Source: Chondrus crispus (lineage: Eukaryota > Rhodophyta > Florideophyceae > Gigartinales > Gigartinaceae). Taken from it: 64,000 nt of DNA. Made by a program: the position numbers and the translations under genes. The notes below the pieces were generated by a model that was not told the DNA's origin, did not search any database, and worked only from the letters and a program-made list of their open reading frames with translations. Positions 53,602-62,613 of this stretch are shown piece by piece. How positions within the stretch are numbered: the stretch's first letter is position 1; the number at the start of each line of letters is the position of its first letter. The stretch is taken from positions 187,352 through 251,351 of the forward strand of contig NW_005178979.1 of the NCBI RefSeq assembly GCF_000350225.1, given 5' to 3'.

Positions 53602-54858
53602 ATGAATCCATCACAGCGTCCTTCCGGTTTATTAGAAATTGACGACAGAAACCCCACCACATCGCACGATCGCACACCGCAACGTGGCCTTGCTGATGAT
53701 CATCCCCAGCTGCTCGAGCCGCGTCCTGCCCCATCTACCGAACTGGACCGCAGCCCATCCATGCTCCATCCCTCTGAGGTGTTCCCGGAAAGCACTGAAG
53801 ACGGTAATGCCTTCCCCCCTTCCTCCTCTTATACTCCTTCCCCTGCGCCCTACCGAAGGGTTGGTGAAGTACCGTCCGTTTTCGATTCGAGCCCTGTTCC
53901 GGAAGCTTCAGCTTCCCTGCCTACCGCGGAGCCACGAGCAAGCGACACATCATCGCTGGCACCGCCCAATTCTCTCAGAAATGTTAGGGGGTCACAAAGG
54001 CTGCCCCCGAGACGCCTAGTGACTAAACGGAGGCGCAATGAAAATGGAATAAAGAAGGCAAAACGGGGAGGGAAACGGGGAAGTGGGTTTTCACAGGGAG
54101 AGACGGACAGCCTGTTGGAGCTGCTGCTGGAGCACCTGCCACTCTGCAAGGACGAATGGGAGAAAATAGCACGACTGCATGAACTCCGCTATCCTCAGCA
54201 GGGGAGAAATCCTGACTCTTTGAGCAGGAAGTTTTCTGCTCTTTGTCGTACAGTACCTCCCACTGGGGACCCCAGTATTCCCCGGGATGTTCTGAAAGCC
54301 AAGGAGATAAGAAAGGAGATGACGGAGAGGGCTGATCTAGGGGACGGGGAGGAATCAGATGATCAGTACACTAACGAGTTGGGCGACACTCTTCCGTTTT
54401 CAGCATCGCATTCAGGCTCGCTAAGTGCTCCCTCGGGAGCGCCAACGCCAGACCCGTCACCATCTCCTCTTGAAGACGACGCTGCCAGCAATGACATATC
54501 TCGTCGCGACAGCGCTGTGGAGTTGGTGTCTCCAAGACCGCTTGTCAGAAAGCATGGGGCGGTCAAAAAATCGGCGACTGATGAAGACAGTCTCATGAGA
54601 ACTGTTAAGGCATGCATGGTTCAAGATCAGATAAATCGCGATGCTGAGTACAAGCAGCGCCTTATCGATCGGAGTGAGGAGCGTGAGCGTAGGGAAGAGG
54701 AGCGCAGAATCCGTGAGCAAGAACGCGCCGACGAGCGCGAACGCAGAGCGGAAGAAAGGGAGCGTAGCGAGCGGATGACTAATATGCTTATGCTAGCTTT
54801 TCTCGGTAAGGGTGCTAGTGATTTAATCACCCAGAACACAAAAACGAAGGACAGCTAG
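53602..54858 (+). CDS. Harbinger B Myb/SANT-like protein
   Basis: The open frame begins at 53491 without ATG; the first in-frame ATG is 53602, giving 418 residues. A long Ser/Pro/Thr-rich N-terminus is followed by a basic patch (TKRRRNENGIKKAKRGGKRG), the Myb-like domain (GSGFSQGETDSLLELLLEHL to PTGDPSIPRDVLKAKEIRK), an acidic Ser-rich linker and a C-terminal Arg/Glu helix (RSEERERREEERRIREQE...). The same order as in element A. Thirteen bases separate its stop from that of the convergent transposase gene. Upstream, at 53330-53480, the plus strand has degenerate CTCCGCT-type repeats. Confidence 0.82.
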   Translation: MNPSQRPSGLLEIDDRNPTTSHDRTPQRGLADDHPQLLEPRPAPSTELDRSPSMLHPSEVFPESTEDGNAFPPSSSYTPSPAPYRRVGEVPSVFDSSPVPEASASLPTAEPRASDTSSLAPPNSLRNVRGSQRLPPRRLVTKRRRNENGIKKAKRGGKRGSGFSQGETDSLLELLLEHLPLCKDEWEKIARLHELRYPQQGRNPDSLSRKFSALCRTVPPTGDPSIPRDVLKAKEIRKEMTERADLGDGEESDDQYTNELGDTLPFSASHSGSLSAPSGAPTPDPSPSPLEDDAASNDISRRDSAVELVSPRPLVRKHGAVKKSATDEDSLMRTVKACMVQDQINRDAEYKQRLIDRSEERERREEERRIREQERADERERRAEERERSERMTNMLMLAFLGKGASDLITQNTKTKDS

Positions 54859-54871
54859 TGTGAATATGGAT

Positions 54872-56107
54872 CTAGTTTTGCAAGATGTGGTTTGCCTCCA
54901 CGCTCAAGTGAAGCATATATGAATGTAGTATTTGATTGATGCCGACTAGCCGAGACCGCAAGTTGTATAGGAGCACCATGCACATGAGTACAACTTTTCG
55001 CTCACCTCTTTCTTCGTAAATAAATCGGTCTTTGAGCCTCGGAAAGGTCCCTTGAAATGCCCTCATACCCCATTCTGATGCTTGACGGGCGGACGTTGCC
55101 TGTCTGAGTGTCATGATGGATTCGATGGTCCCATCGCTTCCGACAACGCAGTCTTGTGCGGACTTAATTAAAAATGGATAGTGGGTCCTTGACAATGCTG
55201 AGTCGACTACACATTGCCCTCCGTGCTCATCGAAAGCTTCTTTGAGCTTGTTGTATATTTTTCCCCATTCAGCTACTGTGGAGTCGTGCATTGACCCGGG
55301 GGCATTTATTGCACAAGCAATAACTGCACCATCTGGAGAGAAGACGAAAACATTTGAGACGTAGTGATCATGCTTCCATCCATTATAAAACATGTTCTGT
55401 ATAATGTAGTCACCCGACTGTTCCAAGTACAATTTGAGGCCATCTGCCACACAATGAACGTCCTTCAACATAGAGTACTTTGTCCTAAACGCCGTCTGGA
55501 AGCGTTCAACGTCTGTGGCCGTCGGCATTGTGATCCTGGCCATAGCGTTTTCTTTAAGTACTTTTAGAAGAATTCGACGACCGAAACGGATAAAAACAGA
55601 ACACACCGAGCCTGTGATTTCAAACATCAGACAAAGAACGAACTCAGCACCTCTTGTTCGGTGCCAAGTCAGGATCAATCCTAAACAATGAGCAGCAGAC
55701 ATGCTCCGGGGACGCCCTAGACTGACTGTAGAGTGCAGAGGACGAATGTTTCCATCCGACGAGTAGGGCGTGAATCCATAGTAAAATGGCGCAAATAGTC
55801 TTAGTAAGAATTGAAACGCACGGTTGTCAAAACCTGTGAGGGTTATAAGCGACTGCTCGCAACCCGAACCGAGCACAACTGCGAAAGTGGAAAGGCTAGG
55901 GGATTGAAGGGCTCTGCGTCGCATGCGCCTGTCGCGGCGTCTCCGGCCCTCCAAAGACAGGCGATGACGAAATGCTATCTGCTGGTTGCGACGGTTATTG
56001 AGGAGTAATGCTAGAAGGGCTGTCGTGAAGACGGACATTTTGAGCGCATAGCGAAGAGAAGAAGGCACTGTGGGACTCATGCTCGTACGTATACTGCTGA
56101 CGAGCAT
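54872..56107 (-). CDS. Harbinger B DDE transposase
   Basis: An intact 411-residue frame from ATG 56107. Catalytic blocks: VADGLKLYLEQ (Asp), NAPGSMHDSTVAEWG (Asp) and RQASEWGMRAFQG (Glu). It is clearly related to the transposase of element A but diverged, about two thirds identical in the core by eye, so the two are separate families rather than a recent duplication. A basic stretch (GRRRRDRRMRRRALQ) lies near residues 54-68. With both genes open this is the best candidate in the window for an active element. Confidence 0.88.
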   Translation of the reverse strand: MLVSSIRTSMSPTVPSSLRYALKMSVFTTALLALLLNNRRNQQIAFRHRLSLEGRRRRDRRMRRRALQSPSLSTFAVVLGSGCEQSLITLTGFDNRAFQFLLRLFAPFYYGFTPYSSDGNIRPLHSTVSLGRPRSMSAAHCLGLILTWHRTRGAEFVLCLMFEITGSVCSVFIRFGRRILLKVLKENAMARITMPTATDVERFQTAFRTKYSMLKDVHCVADGLKLYLEQSGDYIIQNMFYNGWKHDHYVSNVFVFSPDGAVIACAINAPGSMHDSTVAEWGKIYNKLKEAFDEHGGQCVVDSALSRTHYPFLIKSAQDCVVGSDGTIESIMTLRQATSARQASEWGMRAFQGTFPRLKDRFIYEERGERKVVLMCMVLLYNLRSRLVGINQILHSYMLHLSVEANHILQN

Positions 56108-56832
56108 TTGCTATAAACGCACTTTGCTACTCGGAATTTTCGCAGGCATGCAGTATCAAATTGTCTTGTCTGGAGCAAATAGGTACCGAAGCAAAATGCG
56201 ATTTTCGGATACTCCCAGTGTAGAAAGTGCGGTGAGCTTTGACACAAAACTTTTCAGGACGCTAGTACAGTACACAATCACCTTTTTGCACAATTTTTGT
56301 GTAAAAGGGTGCATATGCATTTTATGATTTCAGGAGCAGTCAAGCTGAGATGAAACAGTGTAAAAAGCTTCGTAACACAAGGTCAAGTGTCCTCACCATC
56401 AACACCGGAGTCCAACTCCACGACAGCATAACCAGGGGGTGCACTCCGCCATGTCCTCCCGACTTCTGCACCTGCCACCGCGCCACCGCGCACCTGTAAA
56501 GAAGGCCTCCACCCCTCGTTGTAACTCCGCCGCTTGCGCCACCTTCTGCACATCCGCCTGAATTGCCCCTCCTGTCCACATCCGGCCCTTCCGCAACCAC
56601 GCATCGGCGCATGCCCGCAACCCACCCCTGGCGTCCGCGCGCGGCCCGAGCGGCCGCACCGCCAAACAGGGCCATCCCCTCCCGCGTCCCCTGACACCAG
56701 CGCGAACCCGCCGCGCCGTCCCTTCCGCGCCCGTCCGGGCCACGCTCGTTGTGCCTTCGCCCGCCGCGCGATAAGAACGTGCCGCCTCGCCCCCCCACCG
56801 TGCGCCCGTCACACACGCCCGTTCCCACCGCC

Positions 56833-57654
56833 ATGCTCAAGCCTTTCGTCTGCCTCGCCGCGCTCGCGCTGGCCTCCGCGGCCTCCGCGAACGCGCCCGC
56901 CGCCGCCGCAGGGAGACAGTTCATCTTCGCGTCCGCCGCGCCGCATCCGCCCGCGCCGCAGGCTGTGCCGCGCCGCGGCCCGATGCCCGACGTCCCGGGG
57001 CTGGAGACCGCCATGGTTGAGACGCTGGAGGACGCCCTCGCCGCGTCCGAGGAGCCGCACATGAGCGAGGAGCCGGAGATGAGCGAGGAGCCGGAGATGA
57101 GCGAGGAACCGATGATGAGCGCGGAGCCTGAGATGGAGGACGGCGAGTACGAGTTTGCGTACAACATTGGCGGGAACGCTACGGACAACGGAAAGTACCA
57201 GGCAGACCCCGTCGAGTACCTGTTCGGCGACGGCGAGACGGCGACGTTTGCGGTGTCGGACGCGGCTGTCGGCGGAGCGGAGCCGGACAACCACGACGCT
57301 TACATGTCGCACCGGTACGGTGTGGACGGCGCTACTTGGGGCTACTCGCTGCCCGTGCAAGTGCCGGGGATGTATAATTGCACGTTGCACTACGCGGAGA
57401 CGCACTCCGACTTCTTCACGGATGAGCCGAACCGCACTTTCTCGGTCACTGTCCAGGGCGATGCCTCAGAGGTCTTACATGAGATCGTCGACTTGGACGT
57501 CATGGTCGAGTTGGGCGGCGCGGAGTTTACAGCACTTACCCGCACTTTTGAACTCATTGCCATTCAGGAGACTCTCACTATCTTGCAGACGCCCTCCGTC
57601 GGAGACGCATTTCTCTCCGCTGTGTCGTGCGCGTGGGCTAAGCCCCTCCAGTAG
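56833..57654 (+). CDS. secreted malectin-domain protein
   Basis: ATG at 56833 (an in-frame open stretch without ATG precedes it) gives 273 residues. The first 20 or so form a signal peptide (MLKPFVCLAALALASAASAN). A tandem repeat of five to six residues of the type SEEPEM (about residues 70-105, strongly acidic) separates it from a malectin-like domain: YNIGGNATDNGKY, then VQVPGMYNCTLHYAETHSDFF, FSVTVQG and a C-terminal FLSAVSC. Malectins bind diglucosylated glycans in the ER; related domains occur in secreted and receptor proteins. No transmembrane segment or ER-retention signal follows, so a secreted or wall-associated protein is likely. N-x-S/T sites are present. Function beyond carbohydrate binding is not shown. 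Confidence 0.75.
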   Translation: MLKPFVCLAALALASAASANAPAAAAGRQFIFASAAPHPPAPQAVPRRGPMPDVPGLETAMVETLEDALAASEEPHMSEEPEMSEEPEMSEEPMMSAEPEMEDGEYEFAYNIGGNATDNGKYQADPVEYLFGDGETATFAVSDAAVGGAEPDNHDAYMSHRYGVDGATWGYSLPVQVPGMYNCTLHYAETHSDFFTDEPNRTFSVTVQGDASEVLHEIVDLDVMVELGGAEFTALTRTFELIAIQETLTILQTPSVGDAFLSAVSCAWAKPLQ

Positions 57655-57965
57655 ATATCCCCGTAGACTTGACTGGCTTCCGCGCCTGTACCTCTCTCCC
57701 TTGGCGTAGCCGCAAAGTCTAGTAAATCTACATATGTATACATGTACCGAACAAAGAAAAGACAGTTAGCAAGGTCGAGCGCGTTTCTGTGTCCCTTTTT
57801 TTGCTATGGGGAAATCACGATTTCAAATCCACTTTCTTCCAATTGACAACCTCGAAAACAATCTCCCACTCCCCGTCACCGACCGTCGTCTCCGTCGAAG
57901 CGGCACAACCAGAAATGTCAACGACATGTGAGCGACCCACCCCGAGCACAATCCCCTCCTCCACC

Positions 57966-59021
57966 ATGACCGCCGTCTCGCGTCTGGCCTTCCAGCTAGC
58001 CGTGCGCCCGCCGCTTTCCTCCTCCCTGCTGCATCAACGCGCGCTGCCCACCTGCCGCCGGCCAGCCGCGCCACGCCGGCGCCACGGCACGCGGCGCCAA
58101 GCGCCGTCTGCGAGCTACGGCACGGAGGGGGACGCGCAGGCGTGGTCGGGTTTCCGCACGTCGGGCATCCGTCCGAAGCAGAGCCTGGGGCAGAACTTCC
58201 TGCGCGACGGCAACATGGTCTCGCGCATTGTGCAGTCGTTCGGCGCGGCCGTGGACGAGCTCTGCCCGGACGCGCACGTGGTCGAGGTCGGGCCGGGGCT
58301 CGGCGCGTTGACCACGCGGCTGGTCGAGCGCTACCCGGACATGCTCGCGATCGAGATCGACCGCCGCGCAGTGCAGTACCTGCACGAGAACTTTGACGGC
58401 CTCGCCGTGCGGCACGGCGACGTGCTGGAGACGGACTGGCCCGGCGTGGCGGCCGAGGTGGCGAAGCCGCTCGCGGTTATTGGCAACTTGCCGTATAATA
58501 TCGTGTCGCAGATCCTGTTCTCGCTGCTCGAGGCGCCCAGCGGCACCATCGGGGTGGCGGTCGTTATGATGCAGAAGGAGGTGGCCGAGCGCATCGCCGC
58601 CAAGACGAGGACGAAGGCGTACGGGATTTTGTCCGTGGTAGCGCAGCTGTACGCCAAGCCGAGGATGCTGTTCAAGGTGCCGAATACGGTGTTTTATCCG
58701 CAGCCGGACGTGACGTCGGCGCTGGTGCAGTTTGAGTTTCAGCTGGACGAGTGCTTGGATGTGAGGAATACCACGCTGACGAGGGGGTTGCGCACTGTTG
58801 TTAGGACCGCGTTCAACCAGAGGAGGAAGGTTCTCCGCAATTCGCTCAGGACGCTGTGCGAGGAGAAGGGCGTGCAGTTGCCGGACAAGTGGGCGCGGAA
58901 GAGGGCAGAGGAGGTGCCGCCACCAGAGTTTGTGGAAATGACAAGGTTTCTGTTTGAGAAGGAACTGGAGACGCCCGAGTTGGTGCCGCTCTCGGATAGA
59001 CCGACGACTGTGTGGCGGTAG
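57966..59021 (+). CDS. ksgA: organellar KsgA/RsmA-type rRNA adenine dimethyltransferase
   Basis: This enzyme dimethylates two adjacent adenines near the 3' end of small-subunit rRNA. ATG 57966 has a strong CCACC context; an upstream in-frame ATG (57915) is possible. The 351-residue product has an Arg/Ser/Ala-rich N-terminus of about 60 residues that looks like an organelle transit peptide. Motifs: KQSLGQNFLRD, the SAM site VVEVGPGLGALT (about residue 105-116), IEIDRR, GDVLETDW, the catalytic NLPYN (about 174), MMQKEVAERI and FYPQPDVTSALVQF. It is bacterial in type, so plastid (PFC1-like) or mitochondrial rather than the nucleolar Dim1. It lies upstream of another organelle-type RNA modification gene on the same strand. 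Confidence 0.9.
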   Translation: MTAVSRLAFQLAVRPPLSSSLLHQRALPTCRRPAAPRRRHGTRRQAPSASYGTEGDAQAWSGFRTSGIRPKQSLGQNFLRDGNMVSRIVQSFGAAVDELCPDAHVVEVGPGLGALTTRLVERYPDMLAIEIDRRAVQYLHENFDGLAVRHGDVLETDWPGVAAEVAKPLAVIGNLPYNIVSQILFSLLEAPSGTIGVAVVMMQKEVAERIAAKTRTKAYGILSVVAQLYAKPRMLFKVPNTVFYPQPDVTSALVQFEFQLDECLDVRNTTLTRGLRTVVRTAFNQRRKVLRNSLRTLCEEKGVQLPDKWARKRAEEVPPPEFVEMTRFLFEKELETPELVPLSDRPTTVWR

Positions 59022-59452
59022 CCTGGTCCTCTCTGGAGCTCTAGGCGTTTTGCAAATCTATATAGTAAAGGTCTTGGCGCTGCAAATCAACGAGTGAGTG
59101 TTCACTTCTTAAAGGGTCATGTTCTTGGCCGGCCGTTTTGCTTTTGTCACTTCCATGACCTCGAATAACGTGCTGTGTGAATCTGTACTGAGCACCCTTC
59201 CAAAGGCGCAGAATCAAAATTCATGTACGGAACCGTGTACATTTTGACATCTTTGATCTCCATCCTCCCCCACGTGTATCTCTAGCTCAATATATTTCTC
59301 ACTCTGTCAACGACGCTACCACAGCAAATCAACCGCTCTACCTGACAATCTTGTCACTTCCAACCCGGACGACAGAAAGCTGCCCTTGTTTTCGAGCAGC
59401 CTGCACTAGCATAGGAAGGGCTTGGACTCGTCTTGCCACCAAACCCACACAA

Positions 59453-61585
59453 ATGAAACGCATTACGGCGTTTCTTCCTCCAGTTCCTTTGCCATCCAAA
59501 CTTTCTATGCGCACCACGCAGAAGGCCCCTTGGACGCCAAGAGTTACGTGTGTGCCTTTGAAACGACGTCGCAATGGCCCACGGAGACACCAGCATACGC
59601 CAGGACCACCTTCCCCGTCAATGGTCCAGCTCTCCAAATGCGACGAGTCGATAATGTGGGACGATCAAACCTACGACGTCGTCGTTGTCGGAGCCGGTCA
59701 CGCCGGCTGCGAGGCCGCCATGGCGTCTTCCTTCCGCGGCGCCCGCACTCTCCTGCTCACGCTCAACCTGGACCGCATCGCGTGGCAACCGTGCAACCCC
59801 GCCGTCGGGGGCCCCGCCAAGTCCACTTTGGTCCACGAAGTCGATGCCATGGGGGGCTGGATCGGAAAAGTCGCCGACCGTACCTACCTGCAGCGTCGCG
59901 TGCTTAACCGCTCCAAAGGGCCCGCCGTGTGGGCCCTGCGCGCCCAGACGGACAAGCGCGAGTACTCGCAGGAAATGACCCGCATTTTGAACGAGAGGGC
60001 TCAGGAAGCAGGGGGCAATCTCGACATTCGCGAGGGCATGGTGCACGACTTGGTTGTCGGTGCAAATGACGAGGTCGTTGGTGTCACGACCTACTTCGGC
60101 TCGGCGTTCAGGTCCAAGACTGTTATTTTGACGACTGGCACGTTTTTGGGCGGCACCATTTGGGTTGGAGCAAAGTCCATGCCGGCTGGAAGGTCGGGTG
60201 AGCTGGCGGCATTTGGACTCACAGAGACTTTGCAGGACCTTGGCTTTGAAACGGGTAGGCTCAAGACGGGGACTCCACCCCGTGTAGACTCGAGAACGGT
60301 GGATTATTCTGTCATGGAGCCACAAGGGTCGGACCCGGATGACCACTGGTTTAGCTTTGATCCTTCAGAATGGACGCCCCGAGAAACAATGTCGTGCTAT
60401 CTCACGAGAACGACCGAGGCGACGCACAAAATGATTCGCGCCAACCTCCATCGCACACCCAAGTATGGTGGCTTTATGGAGTCAACAGGCCCGAGATATT
60501 GTCCGAGCATAGAAGACAAGATTGTGCGATTTGCGGAGCGCGGGTCCCACCAGATATTTATTGAACCCGAAGGAAGGACCATCCCTGAGCTATACATTCA
60601 GGGCTTTAGTACCGGTTTGCCTGAGGACATCCAACTCGCCGTGTTGCGGACTATTCCGGGTATGGAGAAGGCAAAAATGATCCGGCCAGCCTACTCGGTG
60701 GACTATGACTACGTGCCTGCGACGCAGTTGCATTCGACCATGATGTCTAAAAAGTGCGATGGCTTGTTTCTAGCGGGCCAGGTTTGTGGGACGACGGGTT
60801 ATGAAGAGGCTGCAGCGCAGGGGTTGCTGGCGGGTATCAATGCCTCGAGAGCGGCAGCAGGCGAAGATATGATGTCGTTGACTCGAGAGAGCTCCTTTAT
60901 TGGGACAATGGTTGACGATTTATGCACTAAGGAATTGTTGGAGCCGTATCGCGTTCTTACTTCTCGGTCTGAATACCGCTTGATGCTACGCGCAGATAAC
61001 GCCGATGCCAGGTTGACCCCTCTTGCGAGATCCCTGGGAATGATAGATGAGGCGCGGTGGGGTTTGCACACGGAGAAGTCGGAACGGCTCAAGAACGAAC
61101 TTGCTCGTCTGCGGAGCTCACGAATATCAGGAAGAAGTGACGCTGCAGTTATCCTGCGAGAAAAGTGTCGGGCAACGGTGCGCGAGAGTTCTTCTCTGGC
61201 AGACCTCCTGCGCCAGCCAGGCGTACATTACCAGAATTTGGATGAGGCCGGGGTGGGGGGCACACTCGCGAATACGTTTGAACGTGAGCAGGTTGAAACC
61301 GAGTTGAAATACGAGGGCTATATCCGTCGCCAGGCCGAGGAGGTAAAAAAAGCTGCAAAGACTATGTCGAAGAAAATTGAAGCAAAGCTCGATTACAACA
61401 GCATTTATGGGTTGCGTCTGGAAGCCAGAGAGAAACTCTCCAAGCTGCGTCCAGAGACGCTTGGACAGGCATTTCGTATGGGAGGTGTGAATCCCGCGGA
61501 CATCACCGTTCTCAAGATTCATCTCGAGAAAATGAGCATGCAAAGGAAGCCACGAGTGGCGGCCAGAGCAGAAGATTCGGCATAA
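59453..61585 (+). CDS. mnmG: organellar MnmG/GidA (MTO1-like) tRNA uridine modification enzyme
   Basis: With MnmE it makes the 5-carboxymethylaminomethyl group on the wobble uridine of tRNAs, using FAD. The first ATG is 59453, giving 710 residues, against about 630 for the bacterial enzyme; the extra 70 at the N-terminus are basic and Pro-rich and look like a transit peptide. Motifs: FAD site VVVVGAGHAGCEAA (about 76-89), CNPAVGGPAKS, GTFLGGTIWVG, AGRSGE, GRLKTGTPPR, FIEPEGR, GLFLAGQVCGTTGYEEAAAQG and TSRSEYRLMLRADNAD. The C-terminal helical region ends with GVNPADITVLKIHLEK, as in the family. Whether it goes to mitochondria or plastids is not decided. Its stop is 30 bases from the stop of the convergent DUF4291 gene. 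Confidence 0.93.
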   Translation: MKRITAFLPPVPLPSKLSMRTTQKAPWTPRVTCVPLKRRRNGPRRHQHTPGPPSPSMVQLSKCDESIMWDDQTYDVVVVGAGHAGCEAAMASSFRGARTLLLTLNLDRIAWQPCNPAVGGPAKSTLVHEVDAMGGWIGKVADRTYLQRRVLNRSKGPAVWALRAQTDKREYSQEMTRILNERAQEAGGNLDIREGMVHDLVVGANDEVVGVTTYFGSAFRSKTVILTTGTFLGGTIWVGAKSMPAGRSGELAAFGLTETLQDLGFETGRLKTGTPPRVDSRTVDYSVMEPQGSDPDDHWFSFDPSEWTPRETMSCYLTRTTEATHKMIRANLHRTPKYGGFMESTGPRYCPSIEDKIVRFAERGSHQIFIEPEGRTIPELYIQGFSTGLPEDIQLAVLRTIPGMEKAKMIRPAYSVDYDYVPATQLHSTMMSKKCDGLFLAGQVCGTTGYEEAAAQGLLAGINASRAAAGEDMMSLTRESSFIGTMVDDLCTKELLEPYRVLTSRSEYRLMLRADNADARLTPLARSLGMIDEARWGLHTEKSERLKNELARLRSSRISGRSDAAVILREKCRATVRESSSLADLLRQPGVHYQNLDEAGVGGTLANTFEREQVETELKYEGYIRRQAEEVKKAAKTMSKKIEAKLDYNSIYGLRLEAREKLSKLRPETLGQAFRMGGVNPADITVLKIHLEKMSMQRKPRVAARAEDSA

Positions 61586-61615
61586 AAGAGTATGAAACTG
61601 CCGCCATCGAATGGA

Positions 61616-62395
61616 TTACAGCGTTCCGTTTTGTATCCCTAGAGTCGCTTTCATGGACCCTGATATAGGGTAGCGTTTCTCCCACGGCGTCTGCGCGTCT
61701 CGCAAACCGGATGCCGTCGAGATATCCTGTTGCATAGCTTTAGCTTGCGTTGTAATGTCGGTGATCGAGACAATGCCGAAACCGCGGAACCCTTCGAGGG
61801 CACCCGCACGGATACCCAACTGTATAACACGGTAAGGTAGTTTGGCCCCTGTGACGAGATGGTGATCCGGATCCCACTGCACGACGACCTTGGAGGCCCT
61901 AAGAGCCTTGTGCCATTCTTCCCGGGAGCCATATGAAGCTCCGTCCCAACTGGATGATACGGCCTGTTGGAGAAGTTGGTCAAAGTAAGTGCGAGTAAGC
62001 CTGATGGCCAGAATCGTTTCCTGGTTGCGCTTCGAGGCCCATCCGGAGCGGTACATCATCCAGCTAAAGTTTGGTTTGATCCAAGTCATGCGCGAAAAGC
62101 TGAAGTCAGAGTCGCAAAAGGTTTCTGTCGCCACGGCCTGTCGGCTGATTGAGGGCTTGTACGCCTGATACACAGTGATGGAATGCGCATCAAACTGCGC
62201 CAGTAGCAAACGAGAGTTGAGCGGTGACCGCGCTGCTACGTTTGGTAGAAGTTGTGCAATTGCCTTCTGCTGGTCGACCCATGAGCAGCACTCGCCCAGA
62301 CCGAGTTGTTGTTGTGGGACTGTCGCGGTGGTGGGACTGGTGTTTGACGGGGACGCCTGGGAAAGCGAAGGTGAGTCGTGAGGATTTGTCGTCAT
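61616..62395 (-). CDS. DUF4291 family protein
   Basis: ATG at 62395 gives 259 residues; the frame extends upstream only to a TTG. The first 60 residues are Ser/Thr/Pro/Gln-rich. The rest matches the DUF4291 family by memory of its conserved blocks: HSITVYQAYKPSI (about 71-83), RMTWIKPNFSWMMYRSGWA (about 102-120), YGSREEWHKALRASKVVVQW and LPYRVIQLGIRAG. The family is widespread in bacteria and in some fungi and other eukaryotes; its biochemical function is not known to me. The gene follows DPM1 on the same strand after 218 bp and converges on mnmG. Confidence 0.85.
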   Translation of the reverse strand: MTTNPHDSPSLSQASPSNTSPTTATVPQQQLGLGECCSWVDQQKAIAQLLPNVAARSPLNSRLLLAQFDAHSITVYQAYKPSISRQAVATETFCDSDFSFSRMTWIKPNFSWMMYRSGWASKRNQETILAIRLTRTYFDQLLQQAVSSSWDGASYGSREEWHKALRASKVVVQWDPDHHLVTGAKLPYRVIQLGIRAGALEGFRGFGIVSITDITTQAKAMQQDISTASGLRDAQTPWEKRYPISGSMKATLGIQNGTL

Positions 62396-62613
62396 TTTGG
62401 TACAATATTGTTGCCGCAAACCCAAAGTGCTTCTACACTGTGGCACGGTCTCCTTTATACAAGCCGGAGCGAGACGGAGCAACTGTTAGGGGTACCGTAC
62501 AAGTTAGCGTCCTCTAGTAAATTAGTGATTCTCCGCAAACGCTGTCCAGCGCAGGACTTTGGTGAGCATTGTGGTGACCAAGGAGCATTACAAGCGCAGC
62601 CAGCGCAGCGTTC

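Larger units (their letters stand above)
53063..56338. mobile_element. PIF/Harbinger element B
   Basis: Same two-gene layout as element A, both frames intact. The right end holds TGATTTCAGGAGCA (56325-56338). A left end is suggested at about 53063 (GGGAGCCTCCGAAAATAAC), which resembles the complement of the right end imperfectly. A hairpin (CCTTTTTGCACAA / TTGTGTAAAAGG) lies just inside the right end at 56281-56309. Target-site duplication not resolved. Confidence 0.65.

Noticed and set aside
56340-57290. 316-codon minus-strand frame
   Set aside because: It is antisense to the malectin gene and its upstream region; the composition (Ser/Gly repeats) mirrors the acidic repeat of the real gene in a GC-rich sequence.
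58142-58396. 84-codon plus-strand frame within the KsgA gene
   Set aside because: Alternative frame of a clearly conserved coding region.
59618-60346. 242-codon minus-strand frame
   Set aside because: Shadow of the mnmG gene; no domain and no ATG at its start position that would compete with a complete MnmG.
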